A DNA stretch of 64,000 nt from Leptidea sinapis (Eukaryota; Arthropoda; Insecta; Lepidoptera; Pieridae): contig NC_066311.1 in NCBI RefSeq assembly GCF_905404315.1, forward strand, positions 2,480,001 through 2,544,000, in the 5' to 3' direction. The position numbers and the translations under genes were made by a program. Every line of letters starts with the position of its first letter. The stretch's first letter is position 1. Of the stretch, positions 43,220 to 54,783 are shown in pieces. Below the pieces are notes generated by a model. It made no database searches, was not told the DNA's origin, and was given only the letters and a program-made list of their open reading frames with translations.

Positions 43220-43776
43220 ATATCAAATATTGCATAAAAAGTAATAAAAAATAAACTGTATCACATCTAAATTATCGTATATTGGATGCATCTTACTTAA
43301 TTTAAATAATATCATATTTCTAATAACAAAGAAATTAATTATAGTTATATATATTATATACCAATTTTAAAGAAAATTGTATTAAACAAACTTTTCGGCT
43401 CGAAACTGTAAAAAAAAAAAACTTATAATATACCTTAAGTTAGCTAAGTGTTAAGTCGTTATAATTGATGCAATCAGGTTTAAGAACGTTCGGTAAGTTG
43501 TACCCTTACGTCAGTGTCAAGAGTGGGCTTTGTAAAGAGGATCTAGAATAAAAAGGTCCCATGACGAAAGGAAGAATAGAATAGAATAGAATAAAAAGGT
43601 CTCTCTCATATTCGAACATACGTTGAAAACGTTTTGTGTATATTAAAACAAATTGAAAAAAAAAGAAAATAAAAAATGCGTGAGCCTAGGGACGCCCGAC
43701 ATAAGTGATAACTTAAACTAACTATCAATGCTGTGCATTTCTTTTATAGGTGTGCATATTAGAATTGTAAATAATG
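43220..43776. other. AT-rich DNA after the possible terminal exon
   Basis: Contains a short (ATAGA)n run near 43577-43600. No other feature. Confidence 0.35.
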
Positions 43777-44290
43777 TTTATCTACACCCATGCTTTAAAT
43801 CCTCTATTCTGAAACAGTTAGCTTATTGCCAACATTAAAACACTTTAACAATTTTAATAACCATTACATCATCCAAACGAGTGTTGTAATGTTGTACTGA
43901 ATTTCATAACATCACTCCGATTTTTTTTTCAATCCCGTCATGCTCAAAGAGATTCAAGTGAATTTTAATAATTGCACTATACAAAATGTAAATTAAAACT
44001 AAAATAAATAATTCTTTCATTAATAAGTACTTAGTTTATTTGTAGTAATGGATGATATTATTAGGTTACTACTAGGACTGGCTGTTTTAATTTTAGCAGG
44101 AAGTTAACTGTTTCAGAATCTTTTAGAGGATTTATATTCTGGGTGTAGATAAACTCTTGTATGCAACTGTTGATAATTAGGTATTAAAACCTACCATACT
44201 AACCAACTCATGTGATACTATTATCACACTCGGCTTCGCCTCGTGAGATAAATCCACATTCGTGTTTTAATACCCCTTATTACACAACAG
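43777..44290. mobile_element. Long-TIR foldback MITE family M, copy 2
   Basis: Left arm TCTACACCCATGCTTTAAATC ... GAAACAGTTAGC; inverted right arm at 44108-44155. A ~160-bp loop is larger than in copy 1. An extra outer segment ends TACCCCTTATTACACAACAG. Confidence 0.8.
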
Positions 44291-44544
44291 ATGCATAAAT
44301 AACTATACATTTATATATATATTAATATGTATTCTGTTGAAGTGCCTAATAAATAAATAAACTAATCTAAGTTGAATTATTTAATATTGAAATTGTTTAA
44401 CTTGAGCAAAGGTTAGGTCATTACTCAAATTTTATGTATATTAATAGGATAACGTAAGGAAAGGATTTTTATTAATAAAATGTTTTATTGATTATAAGAT
44501 ATATTTTATTCTTAGTTAAAATTCTTAAATATGTACATTATTAA

Positions 44545-44690
44545 AGGGCATTTATTTTCTCAAAATTGATTCTTTCGGAATTCTTATTGTTGTCATTTCT
44601 AATATTCTCGATACTACTACCGCTTCGGAAACAAATGGCGCTCTGAGAGAGAAGAAGCGGAGCAAGAAACTCTCCCAGCATATTTTTTAT
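44545..44690 (-). repeat. LINE family D, tail-only copy
   Basis: Reverse complement of the tail GAGTTTCTTGC(G/T)CCGCTTCTTC through ATAAATGCC. Confidence 0.75.
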
Positions 44691-44964
44691 AACTCTTTTT
44701 AATAAAATATACAATATGTATTAGTTTAATTATTTAACTCTATAAAAGTAGCAATTGGTTAGAGTGAGAGAGGAGGAGTGCGCCTACTGCTGCCGAATGC
44801 GTGAGAGAAAAGGAAGGCAGATGTCTATCTGCAGCCTTAAAGGTTACGTTACAAAACGGTTTACCCTCACATAAGAAGTTATCACTTCAAAATTTGTCCT
44901 TGATCGTGTGAGAAAACGTTTTCTGCTTATAAATCATTGAATCAAAAATTACAATTTCTTAGTA
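44691..44964. other. Intergenic DNA with a purine-rich patch
   Basis: 44760-44830 is a G/A-rich patch (GAGTGAGAGAGGAGGAG). No gene seen. Confidence 0.35.
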
Positions 44965-45260
44965 TATTTTTTTTTTATGTTAATAGGAGGACAAGCGAGC
45001 GGGTCACCTGGTGCTAAGTGATCACCACCGCCCACATTATCTTGCAACACCAGAGGAATCAGAGGAGCGTTGATGGCCTTCCAGCGTGTCCCAGAAACAC
45101 CGCACAAGGAAGCTCATTTCACAGCATTGTAGTACGTGAAATAAAGCTCTTTGAAAAGCGCCCTGTGGAGGACCGCCACACATCCAGATGGTGGGGATGA
45201 TATACTAATTTGTAGAGTGTCTAGTTTTGTGAGTGTGTAGTGCGACGGTGGAATACGGTT
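44965..45260 (+). repeat. Interspersed repeat family W, copy 3
   Basis: Same order of blocks as 41144-41455, with small deletions (GATCACCACCGCCCACATTA, GGACCGCCACACATCCAG). Confidence 0.7.
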
Positions 45261-45600
45261 GCAGGAATCAGGTGAAACAGCTCTATTTTATCTGTTAGTG
45301 CAGTTTGCAGGAATAACTACTAATATAAAGGACACTTGGTGTTTATCTTCAAACTGTAAAGTCACCAGCTCAAAGTGCAACGATAGATTGTTTTGCTATT
45401 GGTATATTTTATAGTCCAATATAGTGCTTAGTTTGCTATATCACAGCATACATTGTTGAATATTCGTCCACGCTTACTGTTTTTGGAAATGTTACAAAGT
45501 AACATTTTATTACGAAGTACTGAATGAGAATGACTTTCTACAAATATAACAAACACGGATCAATGTCATTTGGCATGAAATGAATTGAATAAGGGAATGA

Positions 45601-45745
45601 ATGTCCAATTATTGTTGTGACGTAGTAGGTATATAATTCTAAAAAAATTTAAAATCTTCCACGAAGTTACTGCTGAAAATTATAGAAAATTTCTATATTC
45701 CTCCCAAAAACTACATAATTAAAATGAGTTTTTTATCCTTTACGG
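45601..45745 (+). repeat. 145-bp direct repeat, left copy
   Basis: TGTCCAATTATTGTTGTGACG to AAAATGAGTTTTTTATCC, repeated with scattered mismatches at 46346-46488. Confidence 0.75.
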
Positions 45746-45750
45746 TATTT

Positions 45751-45822
45751 TACCAGTGGAAGTCTCCTTTGCACAGGTTGCCAGCTAGATTATGGGTACC
45801 ACAACGGCGCCTATTTTTTACT
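45751..45822 (+). repeat. SINE-like repeat family S, copy 7 (head only)
   Basis: TACCAGTGGAAGTCTCC to GGCGCCTATTTTTT, the first ~70 bp only; the rest is replaced by other repeat debris. Confidence 0.75.
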
Positions 45823-45852
45823 TTTTTGAGCATATAATCTTTTGGAATATAT

Positions 45853-45890
45853 TTTTTTGAAGTCGGTTGTTTTTTTGTTAAAATTTTTTT
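45853..45890 (+). repeat. Isolated end of the long-TIR MITE
   Basis: TTGAAGTCGGTTGTTTTTTTGTTAA is the terminal motif of the MITE at 18857-19280. Confidence 0.6.
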
Positions 45891-46028
45891 TACGTAACCC
45901 AGCAGCAATCTTTATCCAGTGCTACTATGTGGAACAGTTGGATCTGGCAGCATTCAGCTTCACAATGCTGTTGACACCGTTCCTTGGACGTTGTAGTAGA
46001 GAGGTCACTTTTTTGCCAATTATAGCAT

Positions 46029-46332
46029 TTTTTTATGAAAATAAGGGACAATACGAACAGGACGTTCAGCTGATGGTAATTGATAAACCCTTCCCATTAC
46101 AATGCAGTGCCGCTGAGGATTCTTGGAAAACCCAGAAATTCTGAGCGGCACTACAATTGCGCTCGTCACCTTGAGACATAAGATGTTAAGTCTCATTTGC
46201 CCAGTAATTTCACTAGCTACGGCATCCTTCAGACCGAAACACATAAATGTTTACACATTACTGGTTCACGGCTGATATGGGCGCCGTTGTTAATCTAGCC
46301 GGCATCCGGTGCAAAAGAGCCTCTCACTAGTC
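46029..46332 (-). repeat. SINE-like repeat family S, copy 8
   Basis: Full-length inverted copy, from TTTTTTATGAAAATAAGGG to GCAAAAGAGCCTCTCACT. Confidence 0.85.
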
Positions 46333-46345
46333 CAGTATAGTGGTT

Positions 46346-46488
46346 GTCCAATTATTGTTATGACGTAGTATCTATATCTTTCTAAAAATATTAAAATCCT
46401 CCACGACGTTACTGTTAAAACTTATAGAATATTTCTATATACCTCACAAAAACTACATATTATTAAAATGACTTTTTTTATTCTTTAC
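46346..46488 (+). repeat. 145-bp direct repeat, right copy
   Basis: Matches 45601-45745; together they flank the oppositely oriented SINE copies. Confidence 0.75.
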
Positions 46489-47271
46489 TTGAAAATGAAA
46501 ATTTAAAATAACTTACAGAAAATAAAACTAACTTTGTTTTAATTGTTATAACTATATTCCACGCTAGAATATCTGGTACTGCTTGATATTTTCAGCTTCT
46601 TCCTACTCGACCAGTTTTCACAGAAAATCGTCGTTAAATCAATACTCAGTAATACACATAAAATTATTATAAGTTGAAATTAGAAATTCTGTAGTCGCTT
46701 CGACTTTGCCCCTCAATGCATGCAACCGTTAAATGAATGAACTTTTATAACTCAGCTCCTTTATACCGACTTCTAGGTGATGAACAAGGCTCTTACTTTT
46801 AATGACTTTTTGCTAATATTCAGAGGCTTTCGGGAAAAAAGTTTGTCGAATCGTGAGTTGCGAAAGCGAATTTGAATGTTTAAATATTTAACTGGTTTCA
46901 AGTTCATAATTAGTTGCAGGCAAAAAGGTTTTGAATCTAGTTTGTTTTGGCTTATACATTACTAGCTGATGACCGCGACTTTGATCGCGTAGATAAAGCG
47001 TTTTTAAAAGTAATAAGCAAGTTTGGAATTGAATTGAAATTGAAAGATTATATAATGTCCTGTGCCCAATATTAAATGAATCTTAATTCGAGAAAGATTG
47101 CTATGGCAAACTTAACCAACTATTGGTACAGTAATAGTTCATCGACGTGAATATCAGTTTTTCACAAACCCCGCGAGAATCAAGGATATTTCCGGGATAA
47201 AAATGTAGCCTATGCACTTTCCCAAGCTCTAGTATATCGCTGTACCAAATTTCATCAAAATTTATAGTAGA
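46489..47271. other. Intergenic DNA with a common lepidopteran repeat
   Basis: 46960-47250 (GATGACCGCGACTTTGATCG, CCGGGATAAAAATGTAGCC) resembles a frequent lepidopteran repeat that I recall; the rest is AT-rich. Confidence 0.4.
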
Positions 47272-47883
47272 TTGTTAACCTAGGGTCAAAAGAATCAATT
47301 CCCGAGGTATTTAGACTCCCGAGCTCGGCGAGGGCGGCTATAGTCCGAGTAGGAATTGATTTGTAGCGGCCAAATCCGCTACTTACTTCCGCACCGCCGC
47401 TTATGTTCTTGGACCACACGACATCACGCCACATCGTACGATCTATGACGACAGCCTACGTCACGGGTGGTGCGAGCTGCGAACCGGCTGCATCGCGTGC
47501 GCGTCCCCGCGCCCACGCTCCCGCCGCACACCGCGGGCCCTGCGCCCGCCGCCACAGCTAGGCCTCCCGCGCCCGCGCCCCGCGCGTCGCATAAATACCA
47601 GAGGCGATCGCCCGCGCCACGCATTCTGCACATTTATTTACCTCGCGCTCACAGCTTTCCGCTTGCTTTATTTTTGCTTTGTATAGACGCTCATTTCATT
47701 CTACATTTTGTAAAGTATTTCTTTTAATTAGTAGTAAATTCAACCTTTCATCTTTGACTCAATCTTTCATTCTTACTTCGCTTCAAACAAATATCATAGC
47801 ATCCCTAGCTCAGCCAGGGGTAGTCATCGAGAAGTCGTAGGAGTAGAATACGTGCTACAGATTCTTTTACCCGTGTTAAACAC
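47272..47883. repeat. Foldback host sequence split by a solo LTR
   Basis: GGGTCAAAAGAATCAATTCC (47283-47302) is repeated inverted as GGAATTGATT plus CTTTTACCC, the two halves now lying on either side of the LTR. Arms extend to about 24 bp with TGTTAA-type ends. Confidence 0.7.
47362..47859 (+). mobile_element. Solo LTR (498 bp) with GATT target duplication
   Basis: Perfect termini TGTAGC (47362-47367) and GCTACA (47854-47859), flanked by GATT at 47358-47361 and 47860-47863. The first half is very GC- and CpG-rich with a CRE-like TACGTCA (47457-47463). A TATA-like ATAAATA is at 47591. No internal region remains, so the provirus was lost by LTR-LTR recombination. A 4-bp duplication fits a gypsy-type element. 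Strand is assigned from the TATA position. Confidence 0.88.
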
Positions 47884-48540
47884 TCTACTTTTCATTTCGA
47901 ATATGAGGAAAATAAAAGTAGTTGCTTATCTAAACTATTTATTGGTAATATATAATAATATTAGAAGTACCTATTTAAAATTAACTGTCAAATTAGGACA
48001 ATTTATGTCGTAAATTTTAAATATAGAACTCATCGCGTGATTGTTGCGGCTTATTCAGCTCAAATAAGTTTGCGCTAAGTTCACACGGGCTGTTTAGAAA
48101 GTCACATGGCCGCAGCATTTTATTTAATTAGTTGTTTTTTTACATAAAACTCTTCACAGCTGACAGCAGTTCTATTTTTAATGTTCATTCCGGCCCTTAG
48201 GTGGGAAGTAATGTGTATAAGTTTTTCCCTCTCTATGGAGGGAAGCAGCATATTCCACACGATAATAAGATCAAAACAACATTACTATCCGAGTATTAGA
48301 AATGAAAACTATATTCCCCATATATATGCCTACTAATATTATAAATGTGAATGTAACAAATAAATTTACATTCACATTTATTACATTACTAGGGAGTTTT
48401 GCAAATATTGGTTACTGACCGTGACTTCGTCTGCTTTGTATTAAAAGCAATTAAGTAGATTGGCCATGTCACAATTTTGTAAAGGATGTATGGAATCTGT
48501 TTGTGGATGGATGATGGATGGAATGTGTTAAGTTCATCGC
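47884..48540. other. AT-rich intergenic DNA
   Basis: A short inverted repeat (CATTCACATTTA/TAAATGTGAATG type, about 48340-48385) is visible. No gene. Confidence 0.4.
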
Positions 48541-49440
48541 CTTTTTATTTTTATTTTTTTTATTTTATTTTATTTATTTATACTTTAATAAAAAGGCGTA
48601 AGCCAATTACAATATTAAAGTAAAAATTAATAACAAACTAAACATATTACACAAATAATAGTTAATAAATACAAAGTTTACTGTAAATAACAAACAATTA
48701 ATTAACATCCAAATACCGTTCATCCATTCCTCTCACAAAAACGCAAGCACTCTGTTAAAATCGTCTGCCATCCATCCGCAAATAAATCACAAGCAGGGTT
48801 GGCTTCGAGAAGAGCGTTGAGAGCAGAGAGAGACCTCGGTACCTGCGAACCACAGTACGATGTGTCGGACTCGCGAACAATCTATGCCTGCGCCTCGAAC
48901 AGTAATTGTCCGGTACTCTGCACATAACTGTGAGCTGCTGTCGTTTTCGCCTAACCTCGAGGGAGTTGTAGCCTAATGTAGCCAGAAGAAATTTTGTGGG
49001 ATACATATAGGGGTAGTATCCATGCGTACGTTTGTAAAGGTACCTAAGAAAAGCTTTTTGCACCTTTTCGAGAAGGAGTACATAAGTATTTTCATGCGGA
49101 TTCCACACACACATAGTTGTTTCTAGCTTGCTGCGCACTAAAGCACCAAATAAAAGCTTTATGACTGGTTCAGATGTGAAATCCCCAGAATTCCTCAAAA
49201 CAAAGCCTAAAATTCTATAGGATTCCTTGGCCAGAGTGGTAATATGATCATGGAAGGTTAACTTTCGATCGAATGTGACACCCAGGTAAAGACCTGGATA
49301 GGATATAGGATAAAGGATAGTTTCTGGTCGAGATATCGAATCACCACCAATTTTATAATCAAACTCTATTGGGCACCACTTTCGACCGAAAGTCATGGCA
49401 TAGCATTTGGACGTATTAAATGCCATACGGTTCCTCAAGC
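48541..49440 (-). pseudogene. CR1-like LINE family H, C-terminal third and 3' UTR
   Basis: 227 codons on the minus strand (48755-49438): NTSKCYAMTFGR, YLGVTFDRKLTFHDHI, ILGFVLRNSGDF and YNSLEVRRKRQ, the region after the RT in CR1/jockey-like ORF2. The start is only an internal Met of a truncated ORF2. The 3' end at 48541 is a (TTTTA)n/(TTTA)n-type tail on the plus strand. Confidence 0.8.
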
Positions 49441-49814
49441 TCCTTAATTAAAGCTTAATGCCTCTTCTGTTGTGATTCACTTTTATGATTACATTGTTGC
49501 CTCTTCATAAATAATTTAACATTATATTTTTTAAATGGAGCAGATACGTTATTAACACATCCACCGCTTGAAATTGTCCCAGTGTGGACCATATACTTAG
49601 CATACTTCCATAATAGACGAACCTTGTGTGAAAGGAGATAACTATCCTTACATCAAAACCTAGGTGTGAGAAAGAGATGGAATAGATTAAGACCATTAAA
49701 ACCGTTTTGAAACAATTTAGTGCCCATTCGTCTCCTGTGTTTCCTCCTCTTGTGTTCTGTGTTTTAGCTGATATTAATTAAAAAATATATTGGTGTTGTG
49801 TTCTGTATTAGATT
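49441..49814. other. AT-rich intergenic DNA
   Basis: No feature supported. Confidence 0.35.
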
Positions 49815-50070
49815 GTGTTGTTACACTACATACATACATACACACACTCACGCCTTGTTCCCGTCGGGGTAGGCAGAGACAATAGAATGCCATTTGCTTC
49901 TATCCTTACAAACCTCACGCGCTTCCTCTACATTCATTACTCTTTTGATACATTCTCGCCGGTTGCGGGTGCTTCGGACCTCTCGTTTTCTCAAAACGTC
50001 CACAATTTGGTCGACGAATGTTCTACGAGCTCTCCCGCGACACACTTGCCTTATATATTTGATGCATCAC
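49815..50070 (-). repeat. Lepidopteran repeat family V (LINE 3' part), copy 2
   Basis: Minus strand encodes EVCKDRSKWHSIVSAYPDG preceded by VMNVEEAR; a (TACA)n-like tail lies at 49825-49850. Same family as 26815-27060. Confidence 0.65.
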
Positions 50071-50401
50071 ACTACACTGCGTTGTTACACTATTTATCAA
50101 TATTTGTCATAGGATGTGATTAACCAAAAGGAAGATCACTTCACTAACTCACTAACACATCTGAACATTTTATATTTAGTCTCGCCGTAATGAGGAGAGT
50201 GTTTGCCTATTACGCAGCTAGTATATTATGTTTATCGTTCGGACGCAATCTGACAGCGATCAAGTGTAACCAACATTACCAGTTTCATTCTTTCTCAGTG
50301 TTTTCACACCATCCTTTTAACATTGAGTTCTCCCGCCGGTTCTTCTATTATCCGATATATTTTTCGAATCTCATTATGATCTGGGAGGGAGCTGCATTTT
50401 T

Positions 50402-50760
50402 TTATGTTTTTTTATTTTTTTTAAGAGGGGGCAAACGGGCAAGAAGCTCACGGAATGGGGAGAGGTTAGGCAACCCCCCATGGACATCCGCAGCAACAGG
50501 TGTCAAGAGATGCGTTGCCGGCCTTTGAGGTGGGAGCGTGGTCTTCTCTTGAAGCTCCCTAAGTTGTATTGGTTGGGGAAAACGCCAGTAATTAATTCCA
50601 CAAAGTGGCTGTGCGAGGCAAGAAATTTCTTGCAAAACGCGCGGTTGTAGAATATGCCAGTCGTCAACGTGATACGGGTGGTACTTCACAGATGATGGAT
50701 AGGTCCTGTCCTTCAAGAAATTTTAAATTTGAGCGAAGCCCCCTTGCAAAAGTTCACAGC
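50402..50760 (+). repeat. Interspersed repeat, family W-like
   Basis: Begins in a T-run then AAGAGGGGGCAAACGGGCAAG, with GTTGCCGGCCTTTGAGG and TTGCAAAACGCGCGGTTG. The layout resembles family W, but the sequence is distinct. Confidence 0.55.
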
Positions 50761-51063
50761 CAATGTGGAGGAGGGTGTTTTTAACCTTCTGCTCTGTTTG
50801 CCCCCTCCAGAATACGCGGGGCAGCCTGGGCATCCACTATTAGGTACAGGTCTTAATTCTGAGTATCTTTCAAATCAACGGCGTAACCGTATAACTGTTA
50901 TTATTTTTGTTGTGGACATAGCATGTAACATTCTTCCTAGACATATTTTTCTTAAGGTAAGCCCTTTTATGCCATCATTTATTCATTATGCTTGGATATT
51001 GGTATATTAAATTATACTTTACTAGCTGCTACTAGTAAAAATTAAATAATTAATATAATAAAC

Positions 51064-51281
51064 TATTGTGTTTCGGTCTGAAGGGTTCCGTAGCTAGTGA
51101 AATTATTGGGCATATGTGACTTAACATCTTATGTCTCTAGGTGACGAGCGCAATTGTAGTGCGCTAAGAATTTTTGAAGTTTTCAAGAATCCTGAGCGGC
51201 ACTGCATTGTAATGGCCAGGGCGTATCAATTACCATCAGCTGAACGTCCTGCTCGTCTAATCCCTTATTTTCATAAAAAAA
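51064..51281 (+). repeat. SINE-like repeat family S, copy 9 (head missing)
   Basis: Starts at TGTTTCGGTCTGAAGGG and ends TTTTCATAAAAAA. Confidence 0.8.
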
Positions 51282-51469
51282 ACTTTTTAAGCTTGATGAT
51301 ATTCATTCTAATACTGTCCGGGCGGCGGGCAGGTACCGCCGCAGCTGTTATGTCCCTGCATTTTAAATCTGTAATATCTTCTAAAATGTTCTTTTAAATT
51401 TAATTCTGTCGAAGGGTCATATTGATTTATATTAAATCTAAAATGTATTTAAGGTACTTAATTGGATCA

Positions 51470-51815
51470 GGATTAATGCCGTATTGCTTAAAATGGCTTG
51501 GTAAATAAGCCATTATTTCTCGTAAAAAGTAAAGGATAAAAATGGTTTTTATGGGTTATCCTTAGTAGATAGACATTGCATTTTAAGCCTTTTTAACTAT
51601 ATTTTAATCTATCTCGTAGGGTTCAGAAAACGTTTGCAATGTAAGCGCAAACAATGTGTTTATTTACAATATAACATTACAAACCTCTAAAATTATCAGT
51701 GCGTCTCTACTATACTATGCATATTTTATACATATAACCCTTCCTCTTGAATCACTCTATCTTTTAAACAAACTGCATCAAAATCCGTTGAGTCCTTTTA
51801 AAGATTTAAACATAT
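51470..51815 (+). repeat. Interspersed repeat family X, copy 2, left part
   Basis: Matches 38760-38955, then CTGCATCAAAATCCG, which matches 39487. It is interrupted at 51816 by a SINE and resumes at 52115 (GACAGACAGCGGGA). Confidence 0.6.
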
Positions 51816-52114
51816 TTACCAGTGGGAGGCTGCTTTGCACAGGAAGCCGGCTACATTATGGGTACCACAACAGCGCCTATTTCTGCCATGAAGCAGTAAT
51901 GTGTATGTATTACTGTGTTTCGGTCTGAAGGGCGCCGTAGCTTGTGTAATCACTGGGCAAATAAGACTTAACATCTTATGTCTCAAGGTGACGAGCGCAA
52001 TAGTGATGCCGCTTGGGATTTTGGGTTTTCAAGAATTCTGAGCGGCACCGCATTGTAATGGGTAGGGCGCATCAAATATCATCAGCTCGTCTCGTCCCTT
52101 ATTGTCATAAAAAA
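51816..52114 (+). repeat. SINE-like repeat family S, copy 10, inserted in repeat X
   Basis: TTACCAGTGGGAGGCTGC to TTGTCATAAAAAAT. The empty site is visible in the other repeat X copy at about 39525. Confidence 0.85.
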
Positions 52115-52261
52115 TAGACAGACAGCGGGAAGCAACTTTGTTTTATACTATGTTGTGATTGGAACCAAAAAGACAAAGTAATGAACAATTTACATTAATT
52201 TCAGGACGTTTTATTGTCGTATTACAGTCAAGATCATAATATTTATTATTATATAAAAATC

Positions 52262-52862
52262 TATTCATCTAGCAGATACACTCAGCTCTGCGGCATATAC
52301 AGTTAGAAAGATTACAGAGTACACGAATGTTGCGACCGCTAGATTAGTGTACTTCAGTTATTTTCACAGCATCATATACGGTATTTTACTATGGGGTCAT
52401 GCTGCTGACATTGATATAGTGTTTGCTCTGCAAAAGAGAGCAGTTCGTGTAATATATCAGCTTGGTTATAGAAAGTCTCTCAAAGAAAAATTTAAAGAAA
52501 TAAATATTATGACTGTTCATTGTCAGTACATTTATGAAAATTTAATATATGTTCACAAAAATCGTCACCTTTTTGCTCTTAATAGTTATTTTCATTATTA
52601 TAAAACTAGAAATAAGGGATTGCTTGTAACTAATTCTAGTAGACTTCATAACATACATAATAGCTTTAAGGGTATACACTTCTATAATAAAGTCCCAGCC
52701 ACTGTTCAGGCATTATCTATACATAAATTTAAATGTTTTATAAAAAAAATGGCTCTGTCGTAAATCCTATTACTCCACTGCTGAATATCTAAGTGATCGG
52801 ACTGCCTGGGACTAGATTGTGATTATTTTATAGCGATAGAAATGACTGTACAATATTGTATA
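52262..52862 (+). pseudogene. CR1/jockey-like LINE family D, C-terminus
   Basis: It reads LADTLSSAAYTV then ARLVYFSYFHSIIYGILLWG (52350 region) and QKRAVRVIYQLG, ending with KCFIKKMALS at 52763 and 3' UTR to 52862, where another LINE is inserted. The 3' tail resumes at 54606. Related to, but distinct from, family K. Confidence 0.85.
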
Positions 52863-52873
52863 TTATTTATATT

Positions 52874-52940
52874 AGATTGGTACTACGCGGGCTTGCTTTC
52901 TTCCCGTTACGATGGAAGCAAGCCCGCGTAGTACCAATCT
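52874..52940. repeat. Foldback microduplication 2 (25-bp arms, 17-nt loop)
   Basis: 52874-52898 is the exact reverse complement of 52916-52940. The right arm is LINE coding (KQARVVPI), so the left arm is the added inverted copy, at the very 5' end of the truncated LINE. Confidence 0.95.
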
Positions 52941-54605
52941 GCAAATCAGGTGGCAGGGAAATGGTAAGTAACTATAGGCCAATCTCAATATTACCGATAT
53001 TAGGCAAGGTATTTGAAAAATTAGTTTGCAAAATACTCACATGGCATTTAAGACATATTATAACTACTCATCAGCACGGTTTCTTAGCGAATAAGTGTAC
53101 CGCTACTAATTTGGTATCTTTTGTCGAAAGCATTTCTAAAACCGTAGACTCTAGATCTTCTGTGGACGTCATATACACTGATTTTTCAGCAAGGCGTTCG
53201 ATCGATTTAACCATTCAATCTTAACCGAAAAACTTGCTGCGTCGGGAATCGGAAATAGCCTTCTTAGATGGTTCAGTTGATACCTTGCAAATAGATCTGG
53301 TATAGTGGCAGTAAATGGATTCAAATCATTCACATATTCAATGACAACTGGTGTACCACAAGGCTCCCATCTCGGTCCTATTTTATTTAATTTGTTTATT
53401 AATGACTTATGTACAAATATCCATCATTCAGAATGTTATTTATTTGCGGACGATTTAAAAATTGCCAGATGTGTGAATTCTATAAGCGACTCTGAAGGCT
53501 TCAGGAGGATTTAAATAGATTAGCTTACTGGTGTAAATGTAACCTTATGGTATTAAATGCTGAGAAATGTTTTCATGTGAGATTTTCCAGAAAAAGGCTA
53601 AATAGCTGTAAAGATATAGTATACAAAATAAATGATACACCTCTTGAGCAAGTTGAGCAGATTCGGGATCTTGGAGTGATTTTGGATAGCAACCTAAGAT
53701 TTGACCAACACATTAATAACATTACTTCCAAGGCTTTTAAAATGCTCGGGTTTGTTCTGCGGAATACCAAGGAATTTAAAAATTCTGAAACAATGATTGT
53801 ACTATATAATGCGCTGGTGAGAAGTTATCTTGAGTATTGTTCTGTTGTTTGGAACCCTTATTATAACAAATATATACAACGCGTTGAAAGTATCCAAAAA
53901 ATATTTCTAAAAATTATTAGCTTTCGCCTAAAAACGAGACATCTCGACAGCTATAGTAGCAGGCTAGCAAATTATAAAATGATATCCTTGGAGGATCGTA
54001 GACAAATCCATGAACAGATATTTTTATATAAAATCATTAATGAGATGTTGGATTGCCCGCATCTATTGAGCAAGATAAATATTCACATGCCAACTAGAGC
54101 ACCTCAACTGGCAAAATATAAACCGTTTTTACATGATCGAGCAAACTCTAATCGCGGATTTAACTCCCCATTGAATAGGCTGTTGCGTCAATACAACACT
54201 ATAATTTTAAACAAGCGATCTATAGATGTTTTTGGAGATACAGTAGCACAGTTTAAGAGAAACTTAACACTCTGATTAGTAAAATGTAATGACCTAATTT
54301 ATAATAAAAAACGCATAGACAAGATATATTGTACCTATACTATAGTATTTTAGTGATTATATTGAAGTGACTGTATTTTAGCTCGTAATGATTTGTAGAA
54401 TTAATTTATCTTTTTATATTGTTTTAACATGTTAGCGTTATAGGACTTCAATTTACTTTTATATAATTAACAACTAAATTGTTTGTATGTTAATGTGCAT
54501 GATGTGTTCACCTGTAATTGCAGGAACACGATTTTTGAAATTTATGTTACAATCTTATGAATTGTCTTGTGTATTCTGTGTTGGTGGACCTTGTATAAAT
54601 AAATA
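52874..54605 (+). pseudogene. LINE family I inserted in LINE D (5'-truncated)
   Basis: After a 5' foldback the coding sequence starts at WKQARVVPICKSG (52913). It holds NYRPISIL, a damaged motif A (DFSARRSID), GVPQGSHLGP (motif B, 53350) and LFADDLKIA (catalytic FADD, 53445), with frame changes near 53190 and 53500. A 242-codon C-terminal part follows (53547-54275: DLGVILDSNLRFDQHI, NALVRSYLEYCSVVW). The 3' tail is (TAAA)n at 54596-54605. CR1/jockey-like. Confidence 0.88.
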
Positions 54606-54783
54606 AATATTGAAAAGAGCGCAAAAAAAGAATGCTGGGAGAGTTTCTTGCGCCGCTTCTTCTCTCTCAGAGCGCTATTTGTTTCCGAAGCGGTAGTAGT
54701 ATCTAGTAGTTATTCGAAATGACATCAAAAAGAATTCTAAATGAATCAATTTTGAGAAAATAAATGCCTTTTATGCCTTTTAA
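54606..54783 (+). repeat. LINE family D 3' tail, resumed after the nested LINE
   Basis: GAAAAGAGCGCAAAAAAAG to ATAAATGCC, continuous with 52862 when compared with the uninterrupted copy at 28815-29215. Confidence 0.85.

Noticed and set aside
47424..47727. GC-rich island as a host CpG-island promoter or coding exon
   Set aside because: It lies wholly inside the solo LTR defined by inverted ends and a GATT duplication.
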